In this document: positions 11,940-24,102 of the stretch, piece after piece
Layout: every line of letters starts with the position of its first letter
Position numbering within the stretch: the stretch's first letter is position 1
Origin: Acheta domesticus
Lineage: Eukaryota; Arthropoda; Insecta; Orthoptera; Gryllidae
Assembly (NCBI GenBank): GCA_031308135.1
Contig: JAHLJT010004567.1
Location: forward strand, 35,750,792 to 35,814,791
Direction: 5' to 3'
DNA length: 64,000 nt
Program-made: the position numbers and the translations under genes
The notes under the pieces: model-generated
Told to the model about the DNA's origin: nothing
Databases searched by the model: none
Seen by the model: only the letters and a program-made list of their open reading frames with translations

Positions 11940-12900
11940 TGGCGTGTAGATATGTTGCACTGAATCAACGTGTTGTTTGTATAGGATCTTACTCCTATAT
12001 CGTTGTCTTTTCGTTTTTCTGTACTTAAATTATATTAGTGGTTAAAATTATTTTAATGGTTAGAATAATATTCACAATGCCTTCAGTATGTTCGCCCACC
12101 CGGCCTTAACCAGCGCCAAACGGAATACTTCGCTTCTCCAGAGGGGGTTGTGTTGACCGCAAAAAAAACCGCATCAATTTATTGCAAAGATGGCGGCGCT
12201 TCAGCCACTGTATGTAGTATATTCTAGCTCGTGGGTGTTAACCAGTGAGCTCTACTGTAGACAGGAGACAACACGCCGTGCTCAGAAATCGTGACGGTCC
12301 GCCATGATGGTGAATGCTATTTTGTCCTCGTTATCTCAGAACCACAGAGCAGGAATTAGCGTCTCATTCCAATTATAAACAATTAGTCTCTTTTAAGTTC
12401 ACTAAAACGTATTAAATAGTTGAATGTATCCAATATTTAATACTTTTATATTGCAATTCATCTACAATACTTAACAAACTTCAGTGTTTCATTTCTTGGA
12501 AACTTTTTTAACATTTATGCAGAGGAGTGTTCTTGGTTTGCGTATCTTTATTAATTTCGTTAGATCAACTTATAGCATATAATATTCATCGAAAACCTTC
12601 AAAAATATTAAAGTAATTTCTACCAAATATCTCAGCTAATAACATTCGCAACTAGTTTACAGTTTGTTGGTGTTCTTTACAACCAAATGCTACGCAATAC
12701 TTTGGCATTTTCGTTGACAGAGACGATTGTAAGCATCAGAAACAACATACAAGACACATTTAACTCCGTGAGAAAGTTTGTAGGTAGATCTTCACCGCTA
12801 CCAACCTAACGAAAAACGATCGTCAGGATTTTCAGCACTTCAAAGCATGGCAATTGTGCATTCAGCTGTTATGTTGAGATCACTGGTGTTAACGGAATAA
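11940..12900. other. Intergenic DNA, nothing firm
   Basis: Mostly AT-rich. A more complex patch at about 12090-12320 may be an old repeat, but I cannot define its ends or family. Confidence 0.4.
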
Positions 12901-13130
12901 GAGCCCGGCGCGGCGTCGTGACCTGTCGAGCGCGCGTGCGCTCCGCCAGGAAACAAGTGACGACGCCGCCGCGCCGCTTCGCGCTGGCGCACGCGGCCCC
13001 GAGGGACAAGTTGCAAGAAAGCGGAGCGGAGAGAAGCGGAGACGGCCTCGCCTCACCTTACGAAGGGCTGCGCCGAGTCAGACACCCCGCCGGAAGGCGA
13101 CGGCTCCGGGAGAAAATCTGGAACAAGCAA
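12901..13130. other. CpG-rich island, no gene recognised
   Basis: About 230 bp, dense in CpG (GCGCGG and CGCGCG words), lie within AT-rich flanks. A 95-codon ORF at 12918-13205 has no recognisable domain and its codons reflect base composition only. It resembles the islands that surround the minisatellites elsewhere in the window, but here there is no tandem array. Confidence 0.45.
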
Positions 13131-14520
13131 AATGCAATTAGTCAAGTGCAAATCGAGGAAGTTAGACTCTCTCTCGCAGAGGTAACTAGAAGTTTCGTCA
13201 GTTAACGGAGAGCTGAATATGTGCGCGATTCAAAATGAAGTGCAGCCTGCAGACTGAATTAATGCAAGTACTCGGTACTAAGTTTGAGCGTAGCCTTAAG
13301 GTAAATAAATGCAGATTGGGTTTGAAGACGTCGGTCGACGGTGATGCTTCTACATTCATTTTTTAACATAATTAACAGAGAAAAGTTAACTTTGCATTAT
13401 TTTCATGCTTTCGATGAGGATTACGCTGTGTTTATGGATTTGTTATCAGAGAGTATCAAAGTTTTTAAACATACTTTCGTAGTAGCATAGCATTTTCTTT
13501 CATTAAAGATAAAAAACATTTATATCTCGGAATACACAAGGATCTCTTAACGCGTTTCTTTTCACTAACTTAATACATTCACCTTTCAGATAAATGATCC
13601 TTATTGAAATATTAAATATTACAGAAAATTTCCAAATATCAGCATCAATGCGTTTGGCTTGTTTATAAAACTGATTAGCAGCATGTTTTCTTGAGATATG
13701 CAATTTCTTATCTGTCCCAAAACCATGTACTCCAGTTTCATACTCTTCATTTTTACTCGTTGTCAGTTCACATTTTTAATTTTTAAAGACTTTTTACCGC
13801 TGCATTTATGAATTCTAGATAAAAGCGAGCGCGAAGTTGACACGACGCCGCTAGGAAAACTAGTCTCAAGCGATCAGCACTCTAAGCAAGCGAGATGAAT
13901 TATTTATTCCACAACATTGTGATGAAACAATTAACCGCGTGAATGGTAAGCCAAGCGTTATAATTCGTAATTATTGAGAAAAAATTAAATTTTTATAGCA
14001 ATTTTTAAACCAAAAACTTCATTTCCTTTGAGAAACGTATACAGTATTACAACTTCCGCGTAATATTTGTCATTCATTCAAAGAAAGGATAGCACATAAA
14101 TGCATAAGGTGATAAGGCGTATATAAAAAAAGATTACAGTAGAAATTTACTAGTGACAGAGATATGTTACCCCTAAGCGCGGTAACAGAGGGTGAGCCAA
14201 TCAAACTGGAATGCATTTTTAAATCGCTAATGAAAATACTCATAGGTTAGTAGTATTGGGAATACTTCGGTAATTAAACATTTGCCGTTGTAACGGAAGA
14301 ACACAATGTTTCACCTTTAAAAGAGTTTTCAATAATATTAATATTAATCATTATTATAACAATAATAATAAAGTTTTAGAATCGAACGAAAAAATTGCTA
14401 ATTTTCCATCAGCTGACCGAGAAGCTTCGAATCCTTCCTCGCCTCAACGGTGGGCCGAGAGGGACTTAAACCGCGAGGGCAGACGCAAAGGGCCTCTGAA
14501 CGGAAAAATTAATAAACACC
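13131..14520. other. AT-rich intergenic DNA, nothing recognised
   Basis: No gene, array or element termini recognised. A short AT-trinucleotide run (AATAATAATAA) lies near 14361-14371. Confidence 0.5.
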
Positions 14521-15069
14521 ACAACGAATAAAAATGCAAGTATCGAGCCAAATCATGAGGAGCACTCTGCAACAATCTCATTCACGCAGAAGGCGCGTCT
14601 CGAGAGGCGACGCAACACGTAGATCCCTGGCTGCCGTGTTTTACGTCCGCGTAAGAGGCGGAGGCCGATTTTACGAGTGGCGCGGGCGGCGGCGCGGGCG
14701 GCGGCGCGGGCGGCGGCGCGGGCGGCGGCGCGGGCAATCGGCATGCAGAGCACGCGCGCGGGCCATCGCCGTGCGGGCCGCAACCACTCGGCCGCTCGCC
14801 TGCGCCACTCGCCCCGCCCGCCCGCGCAGCAGGCCGGCCCGCGCGGCCGGACCGGCCCACGCCATAAAGCGAGCAATAAGCCCTGTACAAATGGGCGCCG
14901 CCCACTCCTTGGAGACAACGCCGCTCGCGGACGTGACCTCCCGCCCGCTGCAATGCACTGCCCGCCAACCCAGTTGCCCGCCTCTTCTCATGACGCTCTC
15001 CCGACCAGCCCCTCCCAAGCGCTCGTCTTCTTGCCGCCCCAAACTCTTTCTGCCTCACTCTTTCTTTCG
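14521..15069. other. CpG-rich island with short 12-bp repeat
   Basis: GC-rich island with a short array at 14679-14731 of about 4.5 copies of CGCGGGCGGCGG, followed by about 330 bp of CpG-rich non-repeated DNA. It directly precedes the 18-bp array at 15070. ORFs of 330-360 codons that span island and array on both strands are compositional artefacts. Confidence 0.7.
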
Positions 15070-15555
15070 CTCTCTGCGGCGCCCGCTCTCTCTGCGGCGC
15101 CCGCTCTCTCTGCGGCGCCCGCTCTCTCTGCGGCGCCCGCTCTCTCTGCGGCGCCCCGCTCTCTCTGCGGCGCCCGCTCTCTCTGCGGCGCCCGCTCTCT
15201 CTGCGGCGCCCGCTCTCTCTGCGGCGCCCGCTCTCTCTGCGGCGCCCGCTCTCTCTGCCGCGCCCGCTCTCTCTGCCGCGCCCGCTCTCTCTGCGGCGCC
15301 CGCTCTCTCTGCGGCGCCCGCTCTCTCTGCGGCGCTCGCTCTCTCTGCGGCGCCCGCTCTCTCTGCGGCGCCCGCTCTCTCTGCGGCGCCCGCTCTCTCT
15401 GCAGCGCCCGCTCTCTCTGCGGCGCCCGCTCTCTCTGCCGCGCCCGCTCTCTGCCGCGCCCGCTCTCTGCCGCGCCCGCTCTTTGCCGCGCCCGCTCTCT
15501 GCCGCGCCCCTCTTTGCCGCGCCCGCTCTCTGCCGCGTCCGCTCTCTGCCATGCC
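15070..15555. repeat. Minisatellite, 18-bp unit shading into 15-16-bp units
   Basis: About 20 copies of CTCTCTCTGCGGCGCCCG run to about 15440. They are followed by shorter 14-16-bp variants (GCTCTCTGCCGCGCCC) to about 15555. GCGGCG/GCCGCG variants and single-base changes mark internal blocks. The unit is stop-free in all frames and produces the Ala/Leu/Ser-rich and Arg/Glu-rich ORFs on both strands. The switch to a shortened unit suggests deletion of a CT dinucleotide block followed by local expansion. Confidence 0.95.
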
Positions 15556-16079
15556 CGCATTCCTCGATACCCAATCCTCTGCTTCAAATACTTCATCCCA
15601 TGCTTATTATTAAAAACGCATCCGTCATTTCATCGCGTTCGTTGTTCTGGAAAGGCAGTGAGAGCTCACTGGTTTTGGAAAGCTTTCTGGTAACACTGTG
15701 TTATCTATTTCCAGTTCAAGGTATTGGATTAATAAATACATTCGTTTTACCTAGCATTGTCACCCTTTAACTCTGTCCCATTCACTTTTTATCGTATGGT
15801 TAGTGTGTTTATTTTTCTATTTAGATCTTACACGATTACAGTCACATATCACCCTAATTTCCAGTGTAATGAAAGTGTTAGATTTAGTATTTGAGAAACA
15901 AATCTACAATGCCTTCCATTTCCGCTATCGGTGGAGTATCTACAGAATGTTATAAAATCAATCAGTGAGAACAAATAGATCTATTTCGTGATTGAAACTT
16001 ATCGAAGAATCAGGCATAATTGTTGGCGTTTCGATTAAAGGGTTGAGACCTCCTTCAGAAGGGAACTATTACTGTGTAC
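15556..16079. other. AT-rich intergenic DNA, nothing recognised
   Basis: No recognisable gene or repeat between the 18-bp array and the pseudogene that follows. Confidence 0.5.
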
Positions 16080-17075
16080 TGCCGACGGGAACAAAATCTC
16101 CAATGCCTGTTCTTAGAAGAAGACAATCTGGTATATTGTACTGATGTTGATGCATTATTGAGTGCTTTGGGAGATCTTCATTCTAAAACTTGAAGGATGT
16201 TTACAGATTTCTCTAAACTCAGTTTAAAAGCCGGGCTTATTCATATCGGAAATGAGAAACCAGCTCTTCCTCTTGCCTATGCAGCCTGTAGGAAACAGAC
16301 ATATTGCATTATGAACCTTTTGCTTATCGAAAATTCAATACTAGCAGCATTCGTCGAATGTATACAGGGATTTGAAAGTTATCGGACTTTTGTTAGGTCT
16401 CCAACAAGTGTATTCTAAATTATGCGGTTTTCTATGCGAGTCAGATAGCAGACATCGCAAAATTCATTTTGTGAAGAAGCACTGGCCTCAAAGACATTTG
16501 ATTCCTGGACAAAAAAGTAACTACGTAACCCCTTGTAATGCTGCATACGCATATCTTCCTCCCTTGCACACCAAACTCGACTGATGAAAAAGTTCGTGAA
16601 GGTAAAAGTGAAAGTATAAATGTGGGCCAGATTTTCCGTACTTAAAGAACAAATTCCCTAAGTTCAGTGAGGCGAAAATAAAAGAGGGTATATTTGTAGG
16701 ACCACAAATGAACGAACTTATAAAATATAATACTTTGAAGCAAGTGTGAAATAGAGTTAGGCTGCATTGATGTTGCTTCAAACTGTCATAACGAAATTCC
16801 TTGGTAACAGAAAAGCTGAGACATATGAAGCATTAGTGTAGAAACTCCTTCAAAATTATAGCTGTGGGATGTAATATGTTCCTTAACATACGTTTTCTGG
16901 CTTTACACTTAGACTTCTTTCCTTGAAAATTTCGGTGCTGTGCGACAAAAGAGGTAGAACGATTCCATCAAAAAATTGCAACTATGGAAAAATATTTAAG
17001 GGAAAATGGAAACAAAATATGCTGGAAGAATACTGCTGTTCACTAAAAAAGGATATACTCAAACGAAAAATTAAC
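16080..17075 (+). pseudogene. Decayed member of a repeat-borne arthropod protein family of unknown function
   Basis: Translating the plus strand and moving between frames gives an ordered series of segments: FTDFSKLSLKAGLIH (from 16200), LLLGLQQVYSK followed by a Cys-rich GFLCESDSR (16384-16450), YLPPLHTKLD (16551-16581), FPKFSEAKIKEGIF then VGPQMNELI (16650-16720), and ERFHQKIATMEKYL (16954-17000). These match, in order, a protein family I recall as highly repeated in arthropod genomes and uncharacterised, with the landmarks 'LLGLQ.GYTKYPCFLC.WDSR', 'LPPLHIKLGL', 'AGIFDGPQIR.L' and 'GERFHQDI..ME'. The match is from memory, not a search. Several frameshifts and in-frame stops show that it is dead. 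The family is probably carried by a transposable element, but no terminal repeats are visible here. Both ends are approximate. Confidence 0.65.
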
Positions 17076-17640
17076 TTAACAATATGTACTTTTTAATTGC
17101 CTATTACAAAGAAACCTTGCCCATCACAAATTAATGCTCTACAAATTTGAAATCAAAGCACCATTTCCCATAAGAAACAGCCATTGTATTCCATTTAACA
17201 GAAAAAATTTAAATTTCGTCGACCAGTGTTATCAGTGATACTAATTTAACACTTCTATAGGATTCCAGAGATGAAATTCCACGCATTAAGTTTGGTTTAC
17301 TAGGGATGAAATTACTTCGGTCACGGGGGGAATGTAAACACACACACACACACACAAACTGATGAACGCTGGTTAATACAGAAAACCATTATACGATTTC
17401 AACGGAGAGTACACAATCATATTTTTACTCTACACTATATACTATGAACTACACACTTTTTACGCAAATTATCCTTTCAACTTCACTCTTCTTAACTAAG
17501 AGTGTATCCAAGATACTACTAAGATAGCTACGATCAACCCCACAATCAGGATCGAAAGTTGGATGAATATGTGCACAATCTGGCTATCAGGCAGCGATTG
17601 ACGGCGTAAATGAGAGAGATTTTTGTGTTTTTTACAGCGT
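17076..17640. other. AT-rich intergenic DNA with a CA microsatellite
   Basis: A (CA)n run of about 10 units lies at 17336-17357. Nothing else is recognised. Confidence 0.6.
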
Positions 17641-18640
17641 CCATATCTTTGCTATTCTGAATGTAGTGGATGTTATAGCTGGAACGTGGAGGTGTTAATC
17701 TCCTGGTAGAACGTGAGATCATCCGCCGACCTATACGACGTCTCACCATCCAGAAATCTCCCATAGTGGTTCACCGTCTAAGTCGGAACAAGTTCTAGGC
17801 TCCCGACTGGTTTCCAAACTTGTGTGAAAGAGTAATGCATATAAGATACCAGCTGATTTTGCTGGGAGCCTGCATTAATACTCTCTGCTGCAACTCTGAC
17901 AAAATTCTTGGGGTTGGAGTCCAGAGGGTTGCAGATTTTTGACATTACCTATATAGCTAGATCAAATTTAGTAGCTTTCTGAAGGAAAACTTAAGCAGCT
18001 CGGTACTCTGATATGTAGTTTTCCCTGTTTTTTCTGATCAATACCAGGCTACTACTAGAGAAACACCTTAACATAAGGGTCGTGGGCCGCGTGCGATCTT
18101 TCCTTCCTCTTCCTTGCCCTATCATCTCCTCTTTCACACATTTACGTATACATGCAATACACTATCTCGTATATCAAGAGACCACGGTTGGGGCAGTGCC
18201 ATACTGAGGGGAGGTAGCTCCGGGGAAAAACCACCCAAGAACGTGAGTTCGGAGCCGGACTTCATCATATAGTGAGGGAAGAAATATTACTACACCCTCC
18301 CAAGATAAACCATTCTTTCACTAACAGGGCTAATAACCACAGTCGTTGAAGTGCCGGGAGCATGTGCACGTGTGCGTGCAATCAAATGCGTGTGTGTCTA
18401 AGGGGATACGACATGTCAAGAATGAGGAAGGAAATATTACGCGCACTCAGTGGCCCGTTTGTTTAGGTACTGCTCCGGAACTAGCCAATCGCTAGAATTC
18501 TCCTTGAGATAGTGGCTGAATTTGAGCTAGCTATAGAGAATACCTAGAGTTGAAAACCCCCCATCTTCGGGACTCAGACCCAAGATCTTCTCAATCAGCG
18601 ACGCTGCAGTGGCAACGGATATTGTCGTTGAGCCATCTCA
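17641..18640 (-). mobile_element. SINE copy 5, split by a nested SINE
   Basis: The 3' half of a minus-strand SINE (17641-17848, with the CCGACCTA and CTCCCGACTGG blocks) and its 5' half (18330-18640, with CTAGAATTCTCCTTGAG and the tRNA-like head around 18560-18640) are collinear parts of one copy. The break falls at the block that reads GTAGTGCATGTT in intact copies: it stops at GTAATGCAT before 17848 and resumes at GCATGTGCACG near 18359. The roughly 480 bp between belongs to a forward-oriented relative. Confidence 0.6.
17849..18324 (+). mobile_element. Plus-strand SINE relative nested in SINE copy 5
   Basis: On the plus strand it carries the family's body blocks (TAGTTTTCCCTG, TCTGATCAATACCAGGC, GCGATCTTTCCTTCCTC) in the order of a forward SINE. 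It ends in a different 3' region from the copies at 459 or 7784 and is closer to the forward copy at 58705. Its insertion postdates the minus-strand copy that surrounds it. Confidence 0.55.
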
Positions 18641-18937
18641 GCCAGTCGACCGATGGCATCCGCGCCGCTTTCCCACTTTTGCATCGTCAACACTCCACAG
18701 CATGAGACAACGCAGTCAACGTTCAGTCACACAAAGCTGCCTCGCACGAACATCGATTCCGGTCGATTTTCAAACGACTACTATGCTGCCACATCTTGAC
18801 GCAGAAAGTTATTGTTGCAGCGAATTACAGAAGAAAGTTTGAGGCATAGTGCCATATTCAAATTTTTAATTATCTAGTTTTATTTAAGTAGAAAAAATGT
18901 AAAAAAAATAGGCTTTACTTTTTGACTGACCCTCGTA
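18641..18937 (-). mobile_element. Terminal fragment of a mariner-like element
   Basis: Read on the minus strand, the sequence starts at 18935 with CGAGGGTCAGTCAAAAAGTA and is preceded by TA (18936-18937). This closely matches the terminal inverted repeat I recall for irritans-type mariner elements, which insert at TA. About 300 bp of 5' untranslated-like sequence follows before the element meets the SINE. No transposase coding sequence is recognisable and the other terminus is missing, so it is a truncated relic. Confidence 0.5.
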
Positions 18938-19288
18938 CGTTCATAATTCTCAAATTCACATCGTGTAATTTTCTGAAATAAATACAGGAACGTAACCAAA
19001 CCGTTGCTAAATTACAATTTTTTGTGAAACTTTCTGAATTCATTTCAGGAAGTGTTGTTTAGAATAGCGTATTTTCTTGGAGTATTATCGATCAGTATGA
19101 TTTTTTCAAGCGTTTCGCACAGAAACCCATTTCTATAAACACATTCTTTTCTTGAGCATGTAAAGGATCATACAAGACACGAGTACACGCTATTGGGGGA
19201 GAGGTTGAACGCTTTGCTTGTTGGTAATAATTGAAAAAGGTACTACTATCACTACAAAACCATGTGCCCAACTTGAAGACATTTTACA
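18938..19288. other. AT-rich intergenic DNA, nothing recognised
   Basis: No gene or element recognised. Confidence 0.5.
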
Positions 19289-20034
19289 GTACACAGGATG
19301 GCCCCTTTACCTTGACAAATCAAAAGGACGCGCAAAATATGCAACATACAAAAAATGTCAAAGGCAAAAAAATTGATATTCCCAAGGGGGACATCTATCA
19401 TACCTAAAATGAAACTTGCCCGCTCACCCTTGGAGGGTGAGGTGGAATCCAACTTTGAAATCTTAAATGGGAACCTCCACTTTTTATTGCAGATTCGTAT
19501 TCTACACTAAAAGAATACCTGTTTGGTCTAAAACACTTATTGATCGAGAGAGACGATCCAGACATATTCCAGACAAAAAACTAATATCTCCAATGGGAAA
19601 ATCTGCCTCACTTAAAATCAAATCTCCCTTCCCCGTCCCTTAAAGGTGGGGAAAGGCAACTTTGAAATCTTAAATGGAAACCTACATTTTTTCATTTAAA
19701 AAATTGATTTAACGTGGTTACAGCAGGTGGTTTGAAGCGTCTGGACGTACATGAATGCAAATAATCAGATCGTCTCTCTCGATAAAAAAATGTTTTAGAC
19801 CAAACGTATGTATTTTTAGTGTAAAATCCGAATCTGCAATAAAAAGTGGGGGTTTCCATTTAAGACTTCAACGTTGGCTCCCGCTTCACCCTCAAGCGGC
19901 GAGTGGAGAAGTTTGATTTTAGGTCTGACAGATGTCCACCTTGGAGATAATAATTTTGGCCTTTGACATTGTTTTCCGTTTCATATTTTTCGAGTTATTT
20001 TAATTTTTCAAGTTAAATAGGCCACTCTGTATAC
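19289..20034. mobile_element. Foldback-type element with long inverted arms and a third partial copy
   Basis: The left arm (19289 to about 19585) and right arm (about 19735 to 20034) are imperfect inverted repeats of roughly 290 bp. Shared blocks include GTACACAGGATGGCC versus GTATACAGAGTGGCC at the termini, GCCTTTGACATT, TTTTTATTGCAGATTCG and GAGAGAGACGAT. A third, partial direct copy of the left arm's inner part lies between them (about 19578-19695, sharing CTTTGAAATCTTAAATGG). The outer ends are matched inverted repeats, as expected for a mobile element, and ACA abuts each terminus as a possible 3-bp target duplication. No coding sequence is present. I do not recognise the family. Confidence 0.7.
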
Positions 20035-20500
20035 ACAAATTACTCCAAAATAAGATTTATAGAGAAAAATACTCATAGGTGGGTAATTATTTTCTTTCCC
20101 CAATGCTCACTTTTTTATTACTGATATTACATTTTCGTAAATTCTTAAAATTTATTGAAATTAATTTGTAAAGGGCGACCCATTACATAAGTTGTCTATT
20201 TTCCTCGCGGCGAATCATTTAAAACATTTAAAGAGAGAATAAAACAGGTGTACTTAGCAATTTTTCTGAAGTTGAAACGTTATGTCCGAAATAAACCTAA
20301 AGCTAGGTATGAAATTCAAAGAACTGATGTATTAAAAATAGGTAAAAAAAAACGACTGTTCTGGAAAGTTGACTCGGAACAACAATTTTACAGCCTACAT
20401 TGTAGGACATTTTGATCATGATGGTTTGTCTTTAAATTCTATGTCTTTTATTTCTTATTTTATCCCGTTTTCCGTGACATTAATGTTCTTACCTATTTTA
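20035..20500. other. AT-rich intergenic DNA, nothing recognised
   Basis: No gene or repeat recognised. Confidence 0.5.
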
Positions 20501-21170
20501 TTTCCAAACAACCCAGCGTCTTGAATCTTTCACTCCACTCTCTATCTTATCAGTGACAGATACGCCGCCCTTCTTGGCCATTCCCTTCGCTTCTTCCCTC
20601 CGTCCCCCGCGCATTCGCCTCCTACCTGATCGCACCGGCGCCATCCGTCTTGGCCGTCTTTGCATGCACCCCTTGCTCCCACGGCCTCCGCTGCCCCGCC
20701 CCCCCGCCCCCGCCACCTGCCCCGCGCCGTTCGCCTGCGGTCGGCCCGGCCCGGACGTGACGTGCCCACCAAACGCCTTCCGGCGCCGCTTTACGTAGCG
20801 GAAGATCCCGCTACGGCGGCAGGACGGGGGAGGGAGTGGGGGGGAAAGGAGGAAGGGAAGCGAAATTTAGATTATCTCGCGAGCGGCCTCTTTCGAATAA
20901 CAGAAATCCGACCCGCCCCCGCGCTCATGTCAAGTGGGTCGGCGCGCGCCGTGGCGAGGGCGGGCGGGGGCGGGCGTGGCGGGCGGGGGCGGGCGGGGGC
21001 GGGCGGGGGCGGGCGGGGGCGCGCGGGGCGGGCAGGGGCGGGAAGGGCGGGCGGGGCCCGGAGCGGTCTGCAGAGCCCGGAGATTAAGTGGAAGAGGCTG
21101 AAGGTGGCCTCCGGGCGGCCCGGGCCTCGCGAAATGATATTACGGACGTAAGAGAGACGTATTGCGGTGA
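20501..21170. other. CpG-rich island with G-rich core
   Basis: A GC-rich island of about 650 bp in AT-rich surroundings. At 20955-21055 the plus strand is an irregular GGGCGGGGGC repeat with G runs long enough for G-quadruplexes. CCGCCC/GGGCGG words resembling Sp1-type GC boxes are frequent, as in CpG-island promoters, but no exon downstream is recognisable. Overlapping ORFs of up to 163 codons look compositional. Confidence 0.5.
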
Positions 21171-23830
21171 GAGAGCTGCTTGAGAATTCATCACGTGGCC
21201 GCCGTTATAGATATTGGAAACAAGAAGATTCGGAGGACGTTCGAGTTTGATCCGGTGCCGGAGAAAACCGCTGCCTGAAATGATAGAACTATTTTGTTAC
21301 AGATGGCCTGGAACTTCTAATAGACCCGTCGACAAGCAGTACGTACAAAGCGTCTTCCTGAGATTGCAGTATGACGGTAAAGCAGTTCTCAAATAGTTTG
21401 TAGATTTTGTGAATGCTCACATTTACAGCTATTAATAAAACTATTGCGTAATCACACTTTTTCTTTTCAAAGTTCATTCAGGCGTTGGCATTGTATTTGA
21501 AATGGTGTTTATTATATTTTTTCTACTATTATATACCAATTTTACTACTACTTGAAATAATACCAATAAATTTACTATATTTATTTTCATTGGGTTAAAG
21601 GAGATGGCATTAATTATAAGGAATTATTTATTTAACAGTTTAAGTCTTTGGAGATTTTGGTAACATCATTTTGTATCAAATGCATTCGTCAAAACATTCC
21701 AGGGACTTAATATACATATTAGCATTCCTTTCCAAAATAAAGAAAAGTACTCCAGCACAAATTCAAAACTAAAAGCACGATAGAAAAAGGTATAATTTTA
21801 GCAGTTTTTAATAAAATGTGTCGCTCGATTCTCTACATCCCACCGCTTTGTTCTATTGGCAGTCACTTTGGGAAAATGTTCAAGGACACCCGAATACAAT
21901 TCCCGATTGAGGTGACTGCAACGTTATTTCCTGGCCGACAAGGTGACAGGATGAAGACAATTAAGTATAATAAAACCATTATAAAATTAGACCTACAGCA
22001 CCGTTGGGAACATTCGTCATTTCCATTTATTATTGGTTAATGCAACGAACGTAAACGATGTAACCCGAGTTCGATTCCCATTAGGAAGGCTTTAAATATT
22101 TTTTAATAATATTTATGTAATTATAGCCCATCGGAATAATTTTTATTTAATGTGGACCCGGCAATGCTTCTTTGTTGCACATAACACACTACTGGTCACG
22201 TGATTGTTTATCACGTTTTATGCTACGCTCTCCAAAATTTATAAAATATGAAAGACCCTTCCATGTATGGGTATGTTTCCATGTCCTGTTTTGGAAATGG
22301 TTGTCAAGTAACCTATTGTTAAAACGTTCTGTCTCAAGTCTGGACATGCGTTCGTTTTGACACTCTCTTGGAGAAATTTTATTTATTTCTCCGAGATAAC
22401 GTTCGAGTAATAATTCCGGTCGGTTTTTCACAATCGCAGGGACAGAATACTTGCAGTGTCATGACGCGCTTAATGCTTCACGTTGCGGCGGGTTGCGTAA
22501 AGCGTCTTTTCACGGCCGCCTCAGTAATCGTAAACACATAAATCATCAAAAAAACCATTACATGTCCGATTTATTTCAAACCTCTCTTCAAACACCCCCA
22601 ATACCAGTAAGAACTAATATAAATAAGTATGAAAATTTCATAGAAATCGATTGCTTAGTTTTTGCGTCTGTACGTGACAGACATACACACATTCCCTTTT
22701 ATTTATATATAGCTTAAGTTTATAACACAAAGTTGAAATAAAAAATAAATGATAAAGCACTCTATCCTTATGTATAACTCTGAGAATTTTACACTCACTA
22801 ATCTTTGCATTTAAAACACTCTATCTTCGAACGTAAAAACGTCGCTATCTTTGCTTCATTAACTGTAACCTCATCTTTCATGCTTACACGCACTACATGA
22901 CAAAATGTCGACTGATTTCGTTAGATCGGCTTCAACTCTTACAACAAAACATCTGCAAACGAAGGAATCAAAATTTGATGCTTTAAATTTTAATATACGA
23001 TTAAAATTTAGTGTTCAAATCTAACGTCGTTTAATAAAGTACGAGATGACCTAACTAGCACCTACCATTTATTCAAAGAAACTCGTGATGACAAAATTGC
23101 ACGTTCTTTCACGCCCGTAAATTCACGCACAATTATGCAATTTAAATTTTTGAAAAATTGCATATGATCTTATTTCAAAATCTATCTGTAAGTAACAGAT
23201 TTTATTGAGGGAAAAATCTATAACTTTATAAATGTAGTTGTAGGAAGACGCCGAAAATTTGTGAAATTTGCAATTTCAAAAAATCAGTTTTCAATGAACA
23301 TGAGACATGCACCCTTCTCTCAAACATCCTTTGCACAATACAACAACAAAATTTAATAAAAAACATGGAGCCATTTTCTTGAAAATTGGCTAATGTAAAG
23401 TACCATGCAAAATTAAAATATGTTTCAAATTCATGGGGCCGTGAAATCAGCCAGAGCCGTCATTCAATTTTTCGATATCAAGGACTCACAAAGCATGGAC
23501 TCTGGCAACACCACGTGTTAGAGGATGTTTTATAAATCTAGTAACTGAATTTATCAACTTTTTCGTTACTAGGGCCCTGTAAAGAGCTTTTCTGCAGAAA
23601 ATTCGCCGTTTTTTCGTGCAGCATTACATAACTTTTTCTCTACTCCGTTGTGAGAAAGTAAAAATCACGAAAATGGATAGAATAAAATCTAAAACTCCTT
23701 TCTAAGCGAAAACGCTTTGTGTTTCAAACACAAACATAATAAATATTAGCGAATGCAGGTTTTTATTATACTTTTTTTTGCGGATTTACTCTCCCAATGC
23801 GCATAGTTGTAACCAATTGCTCCGAAATAC
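21171..23830. other. AT-rich intergenic DNA, nothing firm
   Basis: A long stretch without a recognisable gene. A lone B-box-like GAGTTCGATTCCC at 22067-22079 has no matching A-box or cloverleaf. Short ORFs show no motif. Confidence 0.5.
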
Positions 23831-24102
23831 TCTATTCTCTAGGAGACAAACGCAGAAGCCATATGTAGATCATATACGGGCGAAACAGAACTCCCGAGCC
23901 TCGGGTTAATCCCTGCGCTGTTCGTCTCCGCGTGAAGATCTCCGCGTCAGCATGCGAGTGCCAACACATCAAACCGCAACAGGGAGAGAGTGAGAGGAAA
24001 TTGGACTGACCGCAACCTCTGTCCCGCAACTGCTCGCGTCCTCACCGCCGCCCTCGTCGCTGCCCCGCCACCTACGGCACAGCGCCCGCCAGCTCCATCA
24101 CA
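23831..24102. other. CpG-richer flank of the 21-bp array
   Basis: Transition from AT-rich DNA to C-rich DNA, with moderate CpG density. No gene recognised. Confidence 0.4.

Noticed and set aside
22041..22090. tRNA gene suggested by GAGTTCGATTCCC
   Set aside because: There is no A-box at the right distance and no cloverleaf pairing.
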